The position numbers and the translations under genes are program-made. Below the pieces are notes generated by a model. That model saw only the letters and a program-made list of their open reading frames with translations, searched no databases and was not told the DNA's origin. 42,811 nucleotides of DNA from JAVBKX01 sp031553835 (GTDB lineage: Bacteria; Bacteroidota; Bacteroidia; Bacteroidales; Azobacteroidaceae), in NCBI GenBank assembly GCA_031553835.1, contig JAVBKX010000035.1, positions 1-42,811 on the forward strand. The letters are read 5' to 3'. Below, in pieces: positions 34,035 to 42,766 of this stretch (the stretch's first letter is position 1; the number at the start of each line of letters is the position of its first letter).

Positions 34035-34065
34035 TTTCACCAGAAAATTAACATTTCTATTTTTG
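34035..34065 (+). promoter_or_regulatory. Promoter of the Bat operon
   Basis: TTTC (34035-34038), a 19-base spacer and TATTTTTG (34058-34065) make a near-consensus pair. The leader before the MoxR gene is about 90 bases. An AT-rich 7-base inverted repeat (33981-33987 with 34008-34014) just upstream could be a weak terminator of the HU/LysM operon. Confidence 0.6.
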
Positions 34066-34162
34066 CGCAGTTTTTGTAAGTATGTCGATAGTCATTCGAG
34101 TGACATGCTGAGGATATATTGTGTGAATGAATAGTAGAATAATCTAAAAATAAATTATAAGT

Positions 34163-35158
34163 ATGAATCAAACGGTAGATATTCGTGAACTAAACGAAAA
34201 AATCGAAAGTAAGAGTGCTTTTGTCGGACTGATTACCAAAGGAATGGATCAGGTGATTGTTGGCCAAAAACATTTGGTAGAATCGTTGTTGATCGGATTG
34301 TTGTCTGACGGACATATTCTATTGGAAGGAGTTCCCGGTTTGGCAAAAACATTGGCCATTAAAACGTTGGGCGCTTTGATTGATGCAAAGTACAGCCGGA
34401 TCCAGTTTACACCGGACTTACTTCCTGCCGACGTAGTTGGAACCATGATTTACAGTCAGAAAACCGAAGAATTTTTGGTAAAAAAAGGTCCTGTATTTGC
34501 GAATTTTATTTTGGCGGATGAGATCAACCGGGCACCGGCCAAAGTGCAAAGTGCTTTGTTGGAAGCGATGCAAGAACGCCAGGTAACAATTGGTGAACAA
34601 ACTTATAAGCTTCCCGAGCCCTTTTTGGTCATGGCTACGCAAAACCCGATCGAACAGGAAGGAACTTATCCGTTACCGGAAGCCCAAGTTGACCGTTTTA
34701 TGTTGAAAGTGATTATCGGTTATCCGAAGAAAGACGAAGAAAAACTGATTATCCGTCAAAATATCAGCGGTGACAAGATTGAACTTAAACCGGTGTTGAA
34801 AAAAGAAGAAATACTGGAAGCCCGTAAAGTGGTCAGGGAAGTGTATTTGGATGAAAAAATTGAAAAATACATCGTTGATATTGTATTTGCAACCCGCTAT
34901 CCGCAAGATCATGGATTGGCCAACCTGAAAGGTATGATTTCTTTTGGCGCTTCTCCCCGGGCCTCTATCAACCTTGCATTAGCCGCCCGCTCTTATGCTT
35001 TTATTAAACGGAGAGGATATGTAATTCCGGAAGATGTACGTGCCGTATGCTATGACGTAATGCGCCACCGGATTGGTTTAAGTTACGAAGCGGAAGCAAA
35101 CAATCTGACTTCGGAAGAAATCGTAAGCGAGATTTTGAATAAAGTAGAAGTACCCTAA
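34163..35158 (+). CDS. MoxR family AAA+ ATPase
   Basis: MoxR ATPases act as chaperones that work with von Willebrand A (VWA) proteins encoded beside them. The 331 residues show Walker A GVPGLAKT (56-63), Walker B FILADE (115-120) followed by INRAPAKVQSALLEAM, and ATQNPIEQEGTYPLPEAQVDRF, the MoxR hallmark. A C-terminal lid domain follows with GASPRASINLALAARSYAF. It is the first gene of the Bat operon and is cytoplasmic. A 92-base gap with a hairpin separates it from the DUF58 gene. Confidence 0.95.
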   Translation: MNQTVDIRELNEKIESKSAFVGLITKGMDQVIVGQKHLVESLLIGLLSDGHILLEGVPGLAKTLAIKTLGALIDAKYSRIQFTPDLLPADVVGTMIYSQKTEEFLVKKGPVFANFILADEINRAPAKVQSALLEAMQERQVTIGEQTYKLPEPFLVMATQNPIEQEGTYPLPEAQVDRFMLKVIIGYPKKDEEKLIIRQNISGDKIELKPVLKKEEILEARKVVREVYLDEKIEKYIVDIVFATRYPQDHGLANLKGMISFGASPRASINLALAARSYAFIKRRGYVIPEDVRAVCYDVMRHRIGLSYEAEANNLTSEEIVSEILNKVEVP

Positions 35159-35160
35159 AT

Positions 35161-35241
35161 AATTGAGAATTGAGAATGGAGAATTAAAAACTAAATGAAT
35201 TCATTTTTCAATTCTCCATTCTTCATTCTCCACACTCAATT
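35161..35241. repeat. TGAGAAT-family repeat forming an intercistronic hairpin
   Basis: Two copies of TGAGAAT plus one GGAGAAT (35164-35184) face an inverted counterpart. GAATGGAGAATT (35174-35185) pairs perfectly with AATTCTCCATTC (35210-35221), and the loop holds the palindrome ATGAATTCAT (35195-35204). It fills the gap between the MoxR and DUF58 genes. Confidence 0.85.
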
Positions 35242-35250
35242 ATAGAAGTT

Positions 35251-36117
35251 GTGGAAACAAGCGAACTTTTAAAGAAAGTACGTCAAATCGAGATAAAAAC
35301 CCGGGGATTATCCCGTAATATTTTTGCAGGACAATATCATTCGGCTTTCAAAGGAAGAGGGATGGCATTTTCTGAAGTGCGGGAATATGAATTCGGGGAT
35401 GATATCCGTGATATTGACTGGAATGTAACAGCCCGTTATTCGAAACCATACATTAAAGTGTTTGAAGAAGAACGGGAACTTACAGTTATGCTGTTGATCG
35501 ATGTTTCGGGAAGCCGTGACTTTGGTACGGTGAGTATGATGAAAAAGGATGTGATCACTGAAATTGCAGCAACACTTGCGTTTTCCGCTATTCAAAATAA
35601 TGACAAAATAGGTGTGATCTTTTTTTCCGATAAAATCGAGAAATTTATTCCTCCTAAAAAAGGGAAAAAACATATTTTGTACATTATTCGGGAGTTGATA
35701 GAATTTCATCCTGTTCATACACAGACTGATATTTCCCAGGTATTAAAGTATCTGACCAATGCGATCAAAAAACGATGTACTGCTTTCATCCTTTCGGATT
35801 ACATTGATAAAGAAGATTATAGTCATGCTCTTACTATTGCCAACCGGAAACATGATATGGTGGCTATCCAGGTCTATGATCAACGCGAAACCGAAATTCC
35901 TTCGGTTGGATTTATGAAGATAAAGGATGCCGAAACCGGTGTTGAAAAATGGGTCGATACATCTTCCCGGAAAACCAGGGAAGCGTACGGTTCGTGGTGG
36001 TCGAAACGGCAAAAAGCGATGGATAATACTTTCAAACGGAGTAAGGTAGATTCTGTTTCTATCCGAACTGATGAAGATTATGTGAAAGCTTTGATTTCGT
36101 TGTTTAACCAACGTTAA
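35251..36117 (+). CDS. DUF58 domain protein (VWA-like) of the Bat operon
   Basis: The 288 residues match DUF58: GRGMAFSEVREYEFGDDIRDIDWNVTARYSKPY (about residues 30-62), then a VWA-type fold with MLLIDVSGSRDFG, whose DxSxS is the metal-dependent adhesion site. No membrane segment is seen, so it should be cytoplasmic or peripheral and a likely partner of the MoxR ATPase. The start is GTG at 35251, because no ATG lies between the repeat element and the conserved N-terminus. The next gene begins 20 bases after the stop. Confidence 0.92.
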   Translation: METSELLKKVRQIEIKTRGLSRNIFAGQYHSAFKGRGMAFSEVREYEFGDDIRDIDWNVTARYSKPYIKVFEEERELTVMLLIDVSGSRDFGTVSMMKKDVITEIAATLAFSAIQNNDKIGVIFFSDKIEKFIPPKKGKKHILYIIRELIEFHPVHTQTDISQVLKYLTNAIKKRCTAFILSDYIDKEDYSHALTIANRKHDMVAIQVYDQRETEIPSVGFMKIKDAETGVEKWVDTSSRKTREAYGSWWSKRQKAMDNTFKRSKVDSVSIRTDEDYVKALISLFNQR

Positions 36118-36137
36118 AAGTCTTTAATAATTAGAGT

Positions 36138-37106
36138 ATGTTGAAAAACTTAATAGCAATATGTACATTAGCCTTGAGTGTGGCGATGAATCTTTCGGCT
36201 CAGCAGACGTTGGTGAGAGCGTCTATTGATTCGACAGCCATTTTGATCGGACATCAGACAAAGGTACACCTGGAAATAACAGCCGATAAAAATAAACTAC
36301 TGCAATTGCCTGTTTTTCAGGATACCTTGATGAAAAATATCGAGGTTCTGGAAATGCCGAAAGCAGATACCGTTGATCTCGGTAATAATAGAATTCAGAT
36401 TAATCAGGATTACCTGATTACTTCGTTCGATTCGGCTCTATATGTATTGCCGCCCTTACGGGTTATCGACGGAGCGGATACTTTGTATTCCAATCCATTG
36501 GCATTGAAGGTGACGACATTTCCGGTAGATGTGGAATCCGGAGAGTTTTACGATATCAAAGATGTCATAGAACCACCTTTTGTCTTTGCCGATTATTTGT
36601 GGATCGTGTGGTTGGTAGTGATTGTGGTTGCATTAATTGCCTTCCTCTACTTCTTTATCCGTATGTTAAACAAAGGCGAAGGCATCGGCTATATCAAGAG
36701 GAAGAAAGCCAAATTGCCGCCGCATATTATCGCCGTCAATAAATTGGATGAGATAAAATCCGAAAAATTGTGGCAACAAGGAAAATACAAAGAATATCAT
36801 TCGGAGGTAGCAGATACTCTCCGGGAATATATCGGAGACCGGTTTGATATTACAGCATTGGAAATGACTTCAGGAGAAACGTTGACAAAGATCAGGCAAA
36901 TCAACGATACGGAGTCTGTCTATGACAATTTGAAACAGGTGCTTGAATTGGCCGATTTTGTCAAATTCGCTAAATATAATCCGTTGCCCGAAGAAAATGA
37001 ATTAAGTCTGATGAATGCATATTTATTTGTAAATCAGACCAAACCGGCAGAACAAGTGCCAAATGGAGAGAATAATAATGAAAATGAGAAATTTGAAAAA
37101 GTATGA
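36138..37106 (+). CDS. BatD-like membrane protein between DUF58 gene and batA
   Basis: The 322-residue protein has a signal peptide (LIAICTLALSVAMNLSA, cleavage near residue 22), a periplasmic beta-type domain (QTLVRASIDSTAILIGHQTKVHLEI) resembling the Ig-like start of BatD, one transmembrane helix (about 153-175) and a cytoplasmic helical domain with LREYIGDRFDITALEMTSGETL. That last part resembles the C-terminus of BatD (LWGYLSDKLSIPVSQLTKDN), so it looks like a short BatD paralog (DUF4381-like in outline). It overlaps batA by four bases. No specific function is known to me; a scaffold role in the Bat membrane complex is likely. Confidence 0.8.
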   Translation: MLKNLIAICTLALSVAMNLSAQQTLVRASIDSTAILIGHQTKVHLEITADKNKLLQLPVFQDTLMKNIEVLEMPKADTVDLGNNRIQINQDYLITSFDSALYVLPPLRVIDGADTLYSNPLALKVTTFPVDVESGEFYDIKDVIEPPFVFADYLWIVWLVVIVVALIAFLYFFIRMLNKGEGIGYIKRKKAKLPPHIIAVNKLDEIKSEKLWQQGKYKEYHSEVADTLREYIGDRFDITALEMTSGETLTKIRQINDTESVYDNLKQVLELADFVKFAKYNPLPEENELSLMNAYLFVNQTKPAEQVPNGENNNENEKFEKV

Positions 37107-38086
37107 TTTTTGCTAATCCATATTATTTGTTATTGCTATTGCTGCTCATTCCGATGATCGTATGGTACATCTGGAAATTGCGGAAATCGCAGGCAAGCCT
37201 TCAGATATCCTCTTCATCCGGATTTGACAAAGCGCCGGTTAGCCCCAAAGTATATCTGAGGCACCTTCCTTTTATTTTCCGGATCATAGCCCTCGCATTA
37301 TTGATCATCGCATTAGCCCGCCCGCAATCGACCGACAGTTGGCAAAATTCGACCACTGAAGGAATTGATATTGTTCTTGCGATCGACGTTTCAACTTCCA
37401 TGTTGGCTGAAGATTTGAAACCCAACCGTTTAGAAGCGGCCAAAGAAGTTGCCGCCTCTTTTATCAGCGGTCGTCCCAACGATAACATTGGGTTGGTTGT
37501 ATTTGCAGGAGAAAGTTTTACGCAATGTCCTTTGACAACCGACCATGCCGTGCTGCTTAATTTATTGAAAGATATCAAATGCGGAATCATCGAAGATGGT
37601 ACAGCTATCGGACATGGTTTAGCTACTTCTGTGATTCGGTTGAAAGATAGTCAGGCAAAATCGAAGGTCGTTATTTTATTGACCGACGGATCAAACAACA
37701 GGGGAGAAATCGCTCCTGTCACTGCTGCCGAAATTGCCCGTAAGTATGGTGTTCGGGTTTATACGATTGCTGTAGGAACCAAAGGAACTGCTCCCTATCC
37801 GTTTCAGACTCCGGTGGGCATTCGTTATCAGAATATTCCGGTAGAAATTGATGAAGGCACCCTGACCCAAATTGCACAAATTACAGGCGGACAGTATTTC
37901 CGGGCAACGAATAATAAAACGTTGCAATCCATTTATGGGGAAATCGATCAGATGGAAAAAACAAAAATCAGTGTGCAGGAATACAGTAAAAAGCAAGAAG
38001 AATACCTTGTTTTTGCCTTGTTTGGTTTATTGGCTTTTCTGCTTGAATTATTGTTGAGATATACCGTGTTGAAGAACATTCCATAA
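37103..38086 (+). CDS. batA: BatA, VWA domain membrane protein
   Basis: BatA has two N-terminal membrane helices (about residues 6-23 and 57-73), a VWA domain and a C-terminal helix (about 300-320). The metal site DVSTS is at 95-99, with LTDGSNN further on. Bat proteins were linked to aerotolerance in Bacteroides; the mechanism is unclear, and the MoxR pairing suggests a chaperoned membrane complex. The 327-residue length is typical. It overlaps the upstream gene by four bases and is followed eight bases later by batB. Confidence 0.93.
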   Translation: MIFANPYYLLLLLLLIPMIVWYIWKLRKSQASLQISSSSGFDKAPVSPKVYLRHLPFIFRIIALALLIIALARPQSTDSWQNSTTEGIDIVLAIDVSTSMLAEDLKPNRLEAAKEVAASFISGRPNDNIGLVVFAGESFTQCPLTTDHAVLLNLLKDIKCGIIEDGTAIGHGLATSVIRLKDSQAKSKVVILLTDGSNNRGEIAPVTAAEIARKYGVRVYTIAVGTKGTAPYPFQTPVGIRYQNIPVEIDEGTLTQIAQITGGQYFRATNNKTLQSIYGEIDQMEKTKISVQEYSKKQEEYLVFALFGLLAFLLELLLRYTVLKNIP

Positions 38087-38094
38087 TCAATCAA

Positions 38095-39123
38095 ATGACT
38101 ATGTTTAGATTTGCACATCCCGAGTATTTATATTTACTGTTTCTTTTACCGGCTTTATTTGCGTTGTTTATTTATTCAATGTACAATAAAAAACGGGCAA
38201 TCAAGCGATTTGGTAATATGGCATTGATGCGTCCGTTGATGCCGGATGTATCATTAAAAAAACAATATTTGAAATTCTGGATACTTTTTGCCGGCGTCAC
38301 TTTATTTGTTTTTATTTTGGCAGAACCTCAATTTGGTTCCAAATTAGAAAAAGTCAAACGGCAGGGAGTCGAAGTCATGGTTTGCCTTGACGTTTCCAAT
38401 TCTATGTTGTGTACCGATGTAGCGCCCAGCCGATTGGATAAATCCAAGCAGATATTATCCAAATTGGTCGAAAATCTTAAGGATGATAAAATCGGATTGA
38501 TCGTATTTGCAGGAAATGCTTTCATTCAATTGCCGATTACTTCCGATTACGCTTCTGCCAAAATGTTTTTGTCGTCTATTAATCCGTCGATGGTGGGTAC
38601 GCAGGGAACGGCTATTGGTGCAGCCCTCAATTTAGCATTACGTTCTTTTACTCCCAGTGAAACGAGTGATAAGACGATCATTTTAATTACTGATGGGGAA
38701 AATCATGAGGATGATGTTTCTGCGGCTTTAAAAACGGCAGAAGAAAAAAATATAAAGATCAATGTATTAGGTGTCGGCTCACTACAGGGAGCGCCCATTC
38801 CGATTAATGGCGGATCCAATAATTTTTTGAAAGACCAGCAAGGTAATGTGGTCATTACAAAGTTAAATGAAGCTATGTGTCAGGAAATTGCAGCTGGTGG
38901 ACATGGAATATATGTCAGAACCGACAATACCAATTCGGCATTGAAAGCATTGCAAAAAGAAATCGACAAAATGAATAAATCCGATATTGAAACCCGGGTA
39001 TATTCAGAATATGATGAAAAATATCAATTATTGGCCTGGGTACTGGTCGCTTTACTTTTTGTCGAATTTTTTATTTTAGACCGTAAAAATCGGGTATTCA
39101 GAAAAATCAGATTGTTTAGATAA
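38095..39123 (+). CDS. batB: BatB, VWA domain membrane protein
   Basis: This is the second VWA protein of the operon, 342 residues, built like BatA: helices at about 10-28 and 59-76, VWA metal site DVSNS (99-103), LITDGENHEDD, and a C-terminal helix before a basic end. A second in-frame ATG at 38101 (MFRFAHPEY) fits the family start equally well. The gap to batC is 44 bases. Regulation is shared with the operon. Confidence 0.93.
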   Translation: MTMFRFAHPEYLYLLFLLPALFALFIYSMYNKKRAIKRFGNMALMRPLMPDVSLKKQYLKFWILFAGVTLFVFILAEPQFGSKLEKVKRQGVEVMVCLDVSNSMLCTDVAPSRLDKSKQILSKLVENLKDDKIGLIVFAGNAFIQLPITSDYASAKMFLSSINPSMVGTQGTAIGAALNLALRSFTPSETSDKTIILITDGENHEDDVSAALKTAEEKNIKINVLGVGSLQGAPIPINGGSNNFLKDQQGNVVITKLNEAMCQEIAAGGHGIYVRTDNTNSALKALQKEIDKMNKSDIETRVYSEYDEKYQLLAWVLVALLFVEFFILDRKNRVFRKIRLFR

Positions 39124-39167
39124 AAAGGTTTGCAATTTATAACCTAAAACATAGTTAGAACATAAAC

Positions 39168-39902
39168 ATGAAACTGCAACTATTAATTGTTGGATTATTA
39201 CTATTTCCTGTTTTCGCTTTTTCGCAAAAAGAAGTGCGGCAGCAATTGAAAGCTGGGAACAAAGAATATAAACAGGAAAAATATACTGAGGCTGAAATCA
39301 GTTACAGGAAAGCATTGGAAGCCAATGCCCGTTCGACCGATGCCGCTTACAACCTGGGAAATTCATTGTATAAACAGGGGAAATTCCAGGAAGCTGCCGA
39401 ACAATATTTGGCTGTAGTCAATGAAGAAAAAGATAAGGAGAAATTGCACAACGTTTGGCATAATGTGGGAAATATTTTTATGAGTAATAAGGATTATGCT
39501 AAAAGTATTGATGCCTATAAAAAATCATTGAGAAACAATCCGAATGATGATCAAACGCGATACAATTTAGCGTTAGCTCAAAAATTATTGCAGGATCAAC
39601 AGCAAAATCAGGATCAGAATCAAGACCAAAATCAAGACCAAAATCAAGATCAGCAACAGGATCAAAAGCAGGATCAGCAACAAGATCAGAAGCAGGATCA
39701 ACAACAAGATCAACAGGATCAACAACAGCAGGAAAATAAACAGGATAAGACTCAGGAACAGCCGCAGCAGGATGAAAAAATGAGTCAGGATAATGCACAG
39801 CAGATTTTGGATGCTTTGTTGCAAAATGAAAAAGACACGCAAGAAAAAGTGCAACAGATGAAAAAGCAACAACAACGTAAAAAAACAGATAAAGAATGGT
39901 AA
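39168..39902 (+). CDS. batC: BatC, TPR protein with Gln/Asp repeat tail
   Basis: The 244 residues start with a signal peptide (LLIVGLLLFPVFAFS), so the protein should be periplasmic. About three TPR units follow (KAGNKEYKQEKYTEAEISYRKAL, AAYNLGNSLYKQGKFQEAAEQYL, KDYAKSIDAYKKSL). From about residue 143 it becomes a repeated Q-D-Q-N / Q-D-Q-K / Q-D-Q-Q tract of roughly 55 residues and ends in a charged Gln-rich helix. TPRs suggest protein docking within the Bat complex. Its end nearly touches the batD start. Confidence 0.88.
   Translation: MKLQLLIVGLLLFPVFAFSQKEVRQQLKAGNKEYKQEKYTEAEISYRKALEANARSTDAAYNLGNSLYKQGKFQEAAEQYLAVVNEEKDKEKLHNVWHNVGNIFMSNKDYAKSIDAYKKSLRNNPNDDQTRYNLALAQKLLQDQQQNQDQNQDQNQDQNQDQQQDQKQDQQQDQKQDQQQDQQDQQQQENKQDKTQEQPQQDEKMSQDNAQQILDALLQNEKDTQEKVQQMKKQQQRKKTDKEW
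39591..39750 (+). repeat. Short tandem repeat coding for the BatC Gln/Asp tract
   Basis: Six-base units of the type CAGGATCAA / CAAGAT / CAAAAT repeat across about 160 bases inside batC. The units are close enough to allow slippage in multiples of three or six bases. Confidence 0.8.
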
Positions 39903-39904
39903 AA

Positions 39905-41764
39905 ATGAGGCATAAATTTTTGTTAATATCAGCAATCTGTTTCATTGCAGGAGTGTTGAATGCCAATGCAGATGACGTCAGGTTCACCGCTTCGGCACCC
40001 GGCGCTGTAGTACAAGGGCAACAATTCAGGTTGAGTTATACGCTGACCAATGCCGATGGTTCGGATTTGCGTATTCCCGAACTTCCCGACTTTGATGTTT
40101 TGATGGGCCCTTCTACGTCGCAATCCAGTCGTACACAAATAATTAATGGAACAGTTTCCAGTGAACGGAGTATTATTTTTACCTATATTTTGGTAGCAAA
40201 AAAAGAAGGAACATTTGATATTCCCGAAGCTACGATCAAAGTGAAAAACGGACAATATACGTCCAATACTTTAAAAATCAAGGTACTTCCTCCAGACGCC
40301 AATGCTAATGCCAATCCTGGTGCAAGTTCTAATCAGGGAAATGGAGGACAGGCTTCATCTCCGGCTTCCGCAGGAAAAAATATAAGCAATGAAGATATTT
40401 TTGTGCGGGCTAATGTAGCCCAACGTTCGGTGTACGAAAACGAAGGTTTTTTGATTACTTTCAAATTATATACATTGTATGATGTTGTAAGTCAGGAATC
40501 TATCAAGTTTCCCGAATTTGAGGGATTCATTGCTCAGGAAATAGAATTACCGCAGAATCGCCAGTGGGCGTTGGAAAACTATAATGGCCGTAATTACAGG
40601 ACTATTGTATTGAAACAAGCTGTTTTATTTCCACAACGATCGGGAGAAATCACCATTGGAACAGGCAAATATGATTTTGTCCTTAGAATGCGTACACAAC
40701 AACAAGTCCGTAGCATTTTCGATGATTTCTTTGATACATATACCAATGTCACTAAGCCACTTGTTTCGCCGGCGGTAACAATCAATGTAAAACCATTGCC
40801 TCCGGGTAAACCGGCTTCGTTCAGCGGTGCGGTTGGTGATTACAAAATGACATCTTCCATTAGTCCGGCAACATTAAAGTCGGATGAGTCGGTAACGGTA
40901 AAAGTGGTGATTTCCGGTTCGGGTAACATCAAAATGGTAAAAAATCCGGAAATTGTTTTTCCTAATGATTTTGAAATATATGATCCGACGGTCGATGTGA
41001 ATACAAAAATCAATGCCGGCGGAGTATCCGGTACGAAAACAATTGAGTATTTGGCGATTCCGAGGTATGCCGGTGATTTTACGATTCCCTCGGCCGAATT
41101 TTCTTATTTCGATGTAAAATCAGGAACATATAAAACGTTGCATACCGAAACGTTTGCTTTGCATGTGGATAAAGGGACAGGCAATGCCGGAGCATCTCCC
41201 CAGGTATTTTCTTCAGGAGCAAACAAAGAAGACTTAAAGTTGTTGGGTCAGGATATTCGTTACATTAAGACCGACGGCTTTCATTTCAATAAAAAAGGAG
41301 ATTTCTTTTTCGGCACATGGTCTTATTGGCTTTGCTACATAATTCCGGCCATTTTATTTATCACATTTTTCATTGTGTATCGAAAACAAGCCAAAGAAAA
41401 TGCAAACATAGCTTTGGTGCGCACCAAAAAAGCCAATAAAGTAGCGACCAAACGGTTGAAAACGGCCAACAAATACATGAGGGAAAATAAATCGGAAGCA
41501 TTCTACGATGAAGTGTTGAAAGCATTGTGGGGCTATTTGAGTGATAAATTAAGCATTCCGGTTTCTCAACTGACGAAAGATAATGTAGAATCGGAATTAA
41601 GCCGGTTTGGAGCGGGAGAGGATCTGATTAAAGATTTCCGGACTATTTTGGATAGCTGCGAATTTGCCCGTTTTGCTCCCGTGCAAAATGAATCGCAAAT
41701 GGACATTATATATGATTTTGCAGTGAAAGCGATTGATAAAATGGAAAATACAATTAAAAAATAA
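39905..41764 (+). CDS. batD: BatD, oxygen tolerance protein
   Basis: BatD is the large membrane-anchored member of the operon. The signal peptide (RHKFLLISAICFIAGVLNANA) is followed by Ig-like periplasmic domains (VRFTASAPGAVVQGQQFRLSYTL near the start), a flexible NANANPGASSNQG linker (about 135-160) and further beta domains. One transmembrane helix (about 475-495) precedes a cytoplasmic helical domain with WGYLSDKLSIP, related to the protein at 36138. ATG at 39905 starts two bases after batC; an in-frame ATG at 39896 would overlap batC. The length of about 619 residues is usual. Confidence 0.92.
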   Translation: MRHKFLLISAICFIAGVLNANADDVRFTASAPGAVVQGQQFRLSYTLTNADGSDLRIPELPDFDVLMGPSTSQSSRTQIINGTVSSERSIIFTYILVAKKEGTFDIPEATIKVKNGQYTSNTLKIKVLPPDANANANPGASSNQGNGGQASSPASAGKNISNEDIFVRANVAQRSVYENEGFLITFKLYTLYDVVSQESIKFPEFEGFIAQEIELPQNRQWALENYNGRNYRTIVLKQAVLFPQRSGEITIGTGKYDFVLRMRTQQQVRSIFDDFFDTYTNVTKPLVSPAVTINVKPLPPGKPASFSGAVGDYKMTSSISPATLKSDESVTVKVVISGSGNIKMVKNPEIVFPNDFEIYDPTVDVNTKINAGGVSGTKTIEYLAIPRYAGDFTIPSAEFSYFDVKSGTYKTLHTETFALHVDKGTGNAGASPQVFSSGANKEDLKLLGQDIRYIKTDGFHFNKKGDFFFGTWSYWLCYIIPAILFITFFIVYRKQAKENANIALVRTKKANKVATKRLKTANKYMRENKSEAFYDEVLKALWGYLSDKLSIPVSQLTKDNVESELSRFGAGEDLIKDFRTILDSCEFARFAPVQNESQMDIIYDFAVKAIDKMENTIKK

Positions 41765-41776
41765 GGAGAGAATATC

Positions 41777-42526
41777 ATGAAGAAGATATTATTTCTATTA
41801 ACTATACCATTTCTCTTTGTAAATGTTTGGTCTCAGAATACAACCATACAAGAGGCCAATGATGCCTATTCCAAAAATGACTACAAGAAAGCGATGGAAT
41901 TGTACCAGAGCGTGTTGCAGGAAAATGGGGAATCGGCCAATGTATATTATAATTTGGGCAATTGCTATTATAAAATAAACCAGACAGCTCCGGCAATTTT
42001 AAATTATGAACGGGCTTTATTATTAGATCCGGGAAATAGCGATATTCGATTTAATTTAGAAATGGCATACCTTAAAACAGTCGATAAAATTGAACCGGTT
42101 GGTGATTTTTTTCTGGAAAATTGGAGCGTTTCCATACGTAATTTATATACGACCAATCAGTGGTCGTACATAAGCATTGTCTGTTTTTGTCTGTTGATTG
42201 GCTGTCTTGTATTATTCTTTTTTTCAAGAAAAATCATACTCAAGAAAGCCGGTTTTTATGCAGGCATTGTCTTGTTGATTTTTACCATTGCCGGCAATGC
42301 CTTTGCTTACAAGCAAAAAGCAAAACTGGAAAATCGTGATACTGCCATTGTTTTTACACCTACAGTTACGATCAAAAGTTCTCCGTCTGCAAGCGGCAAT
42401 GATCTGTTTCTTCTCCATGAAGGCACAAAAGTTGATATTAAATCGCAACTCAGCGGTTGGTATGAAATAGAAACAGCCGACGGGCATATCGGCTGGATTT
42501 CTGAAAAGGATGTTCAAATAATCTAA
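41777..42526 (+). CDS. batE: BatE, TPR and SH3-like membrane protein
   Basis: The 249 residues begin with a signal peptide (ILFLLTIPFLFVNVWS), followed by two TPR units (ANDAYSKNDYKKAMELYQSVL and ANVYYNLGNCYYKINQTAPAILNYERALLLDP). Two membrane helices follow (about 130-150 and 160-178). The end is a bacterial SH3-like domain (VTIKSSPSASGNDLFLLHEGTKVDIKSQLSGWYEIE, then GHIGWISEKDV). SH3-like domains often bind peptidoglycan or protein peptides. It is the last gene of the operon, with no clear hairpin terminator after it. Confidence 0.9.
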   Translation: MKKILFLLTIPFLFVNVWSQNTTIQEANDAYSKNDYKKAMELYQSVLQENGESANVYYNLGNCYYKINQTAPAILNYERALLLDPGNSDIRFNLEMAYLKTVDKIEPVGDFFLENWSVSIRNLYTTNQWSYISIVCFCLLIGCLVLFFFSRKIILKKAGFYAGIVLLIFTIAGNAFAYKQKAKLENRDTAIVFTPTVTIKSSPSASGNDLFLLHEGTKVDIKSQLSGWYEIETADGHIGWISEKDVQII

Positions 42527-42553
42527 TCAACTAATCAGTTAATAATCATTTTG

Positions 42554-42645
42554 CTTTACGTAAGGTGACGTCATTATCTTACGTAAGGCAGTAATGCTAC
42601 CTTACGTAAAGCATCAATGTTGCCTTGCGTAAGGTGTAGTTTCTT
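42554..42645. repeat. Four-copy 23-base array of CTTACGTAAGG palindromes
   Basis: Palindromes TTACGTAA occur at 42556, 42579 and 42602, and the variant TTGCGTAA at 42625, each exactly 23 bases after the last. The flanks CC/GG are mostly kept; the 10-12 base spaces between differ. It lies between batE and the next gene. Confidence 0.85.
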
Positions 42646-42696
42646 GAAAAAGATCTCTACGTTAATAAAGATTTAACGTAAATTTAACGTTCGTTA

Positions 42697-42728
42697 ATTG
42701 CGAATCTGCTTTTTTCTTTCTTCATTTG
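42697..42728 (+). promoter_or_regulatory. Candidate promoter of the last, truncated gene
   Basis: ATTG (42697-42700), a 20-base spacer and TTCATTTG (42721-42728) match the -33/-7 pattern with one mismatch in the -7 box. It lies 39 bases before the ATG at 42767. Confidence 0.4.
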
Positions 42729-42766
42729 TACCGAGAATCTTATTAACCCTAAAAATAGTAATCGGT

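Noticed and set aside
39585..39935. 116-codon minus-strand frame almost wholly Leu and Ile
   Set aside because: It is the antisense of the batC CAGGAT-type repeat; the Leu/Ile run is a by-product.
42554..42645. Possible CRISPR array
   Set aside because: Cores of 8-12 bases at 23-base spacing are far too short for CRISPR repeats and spacers, and no cas gene is present.
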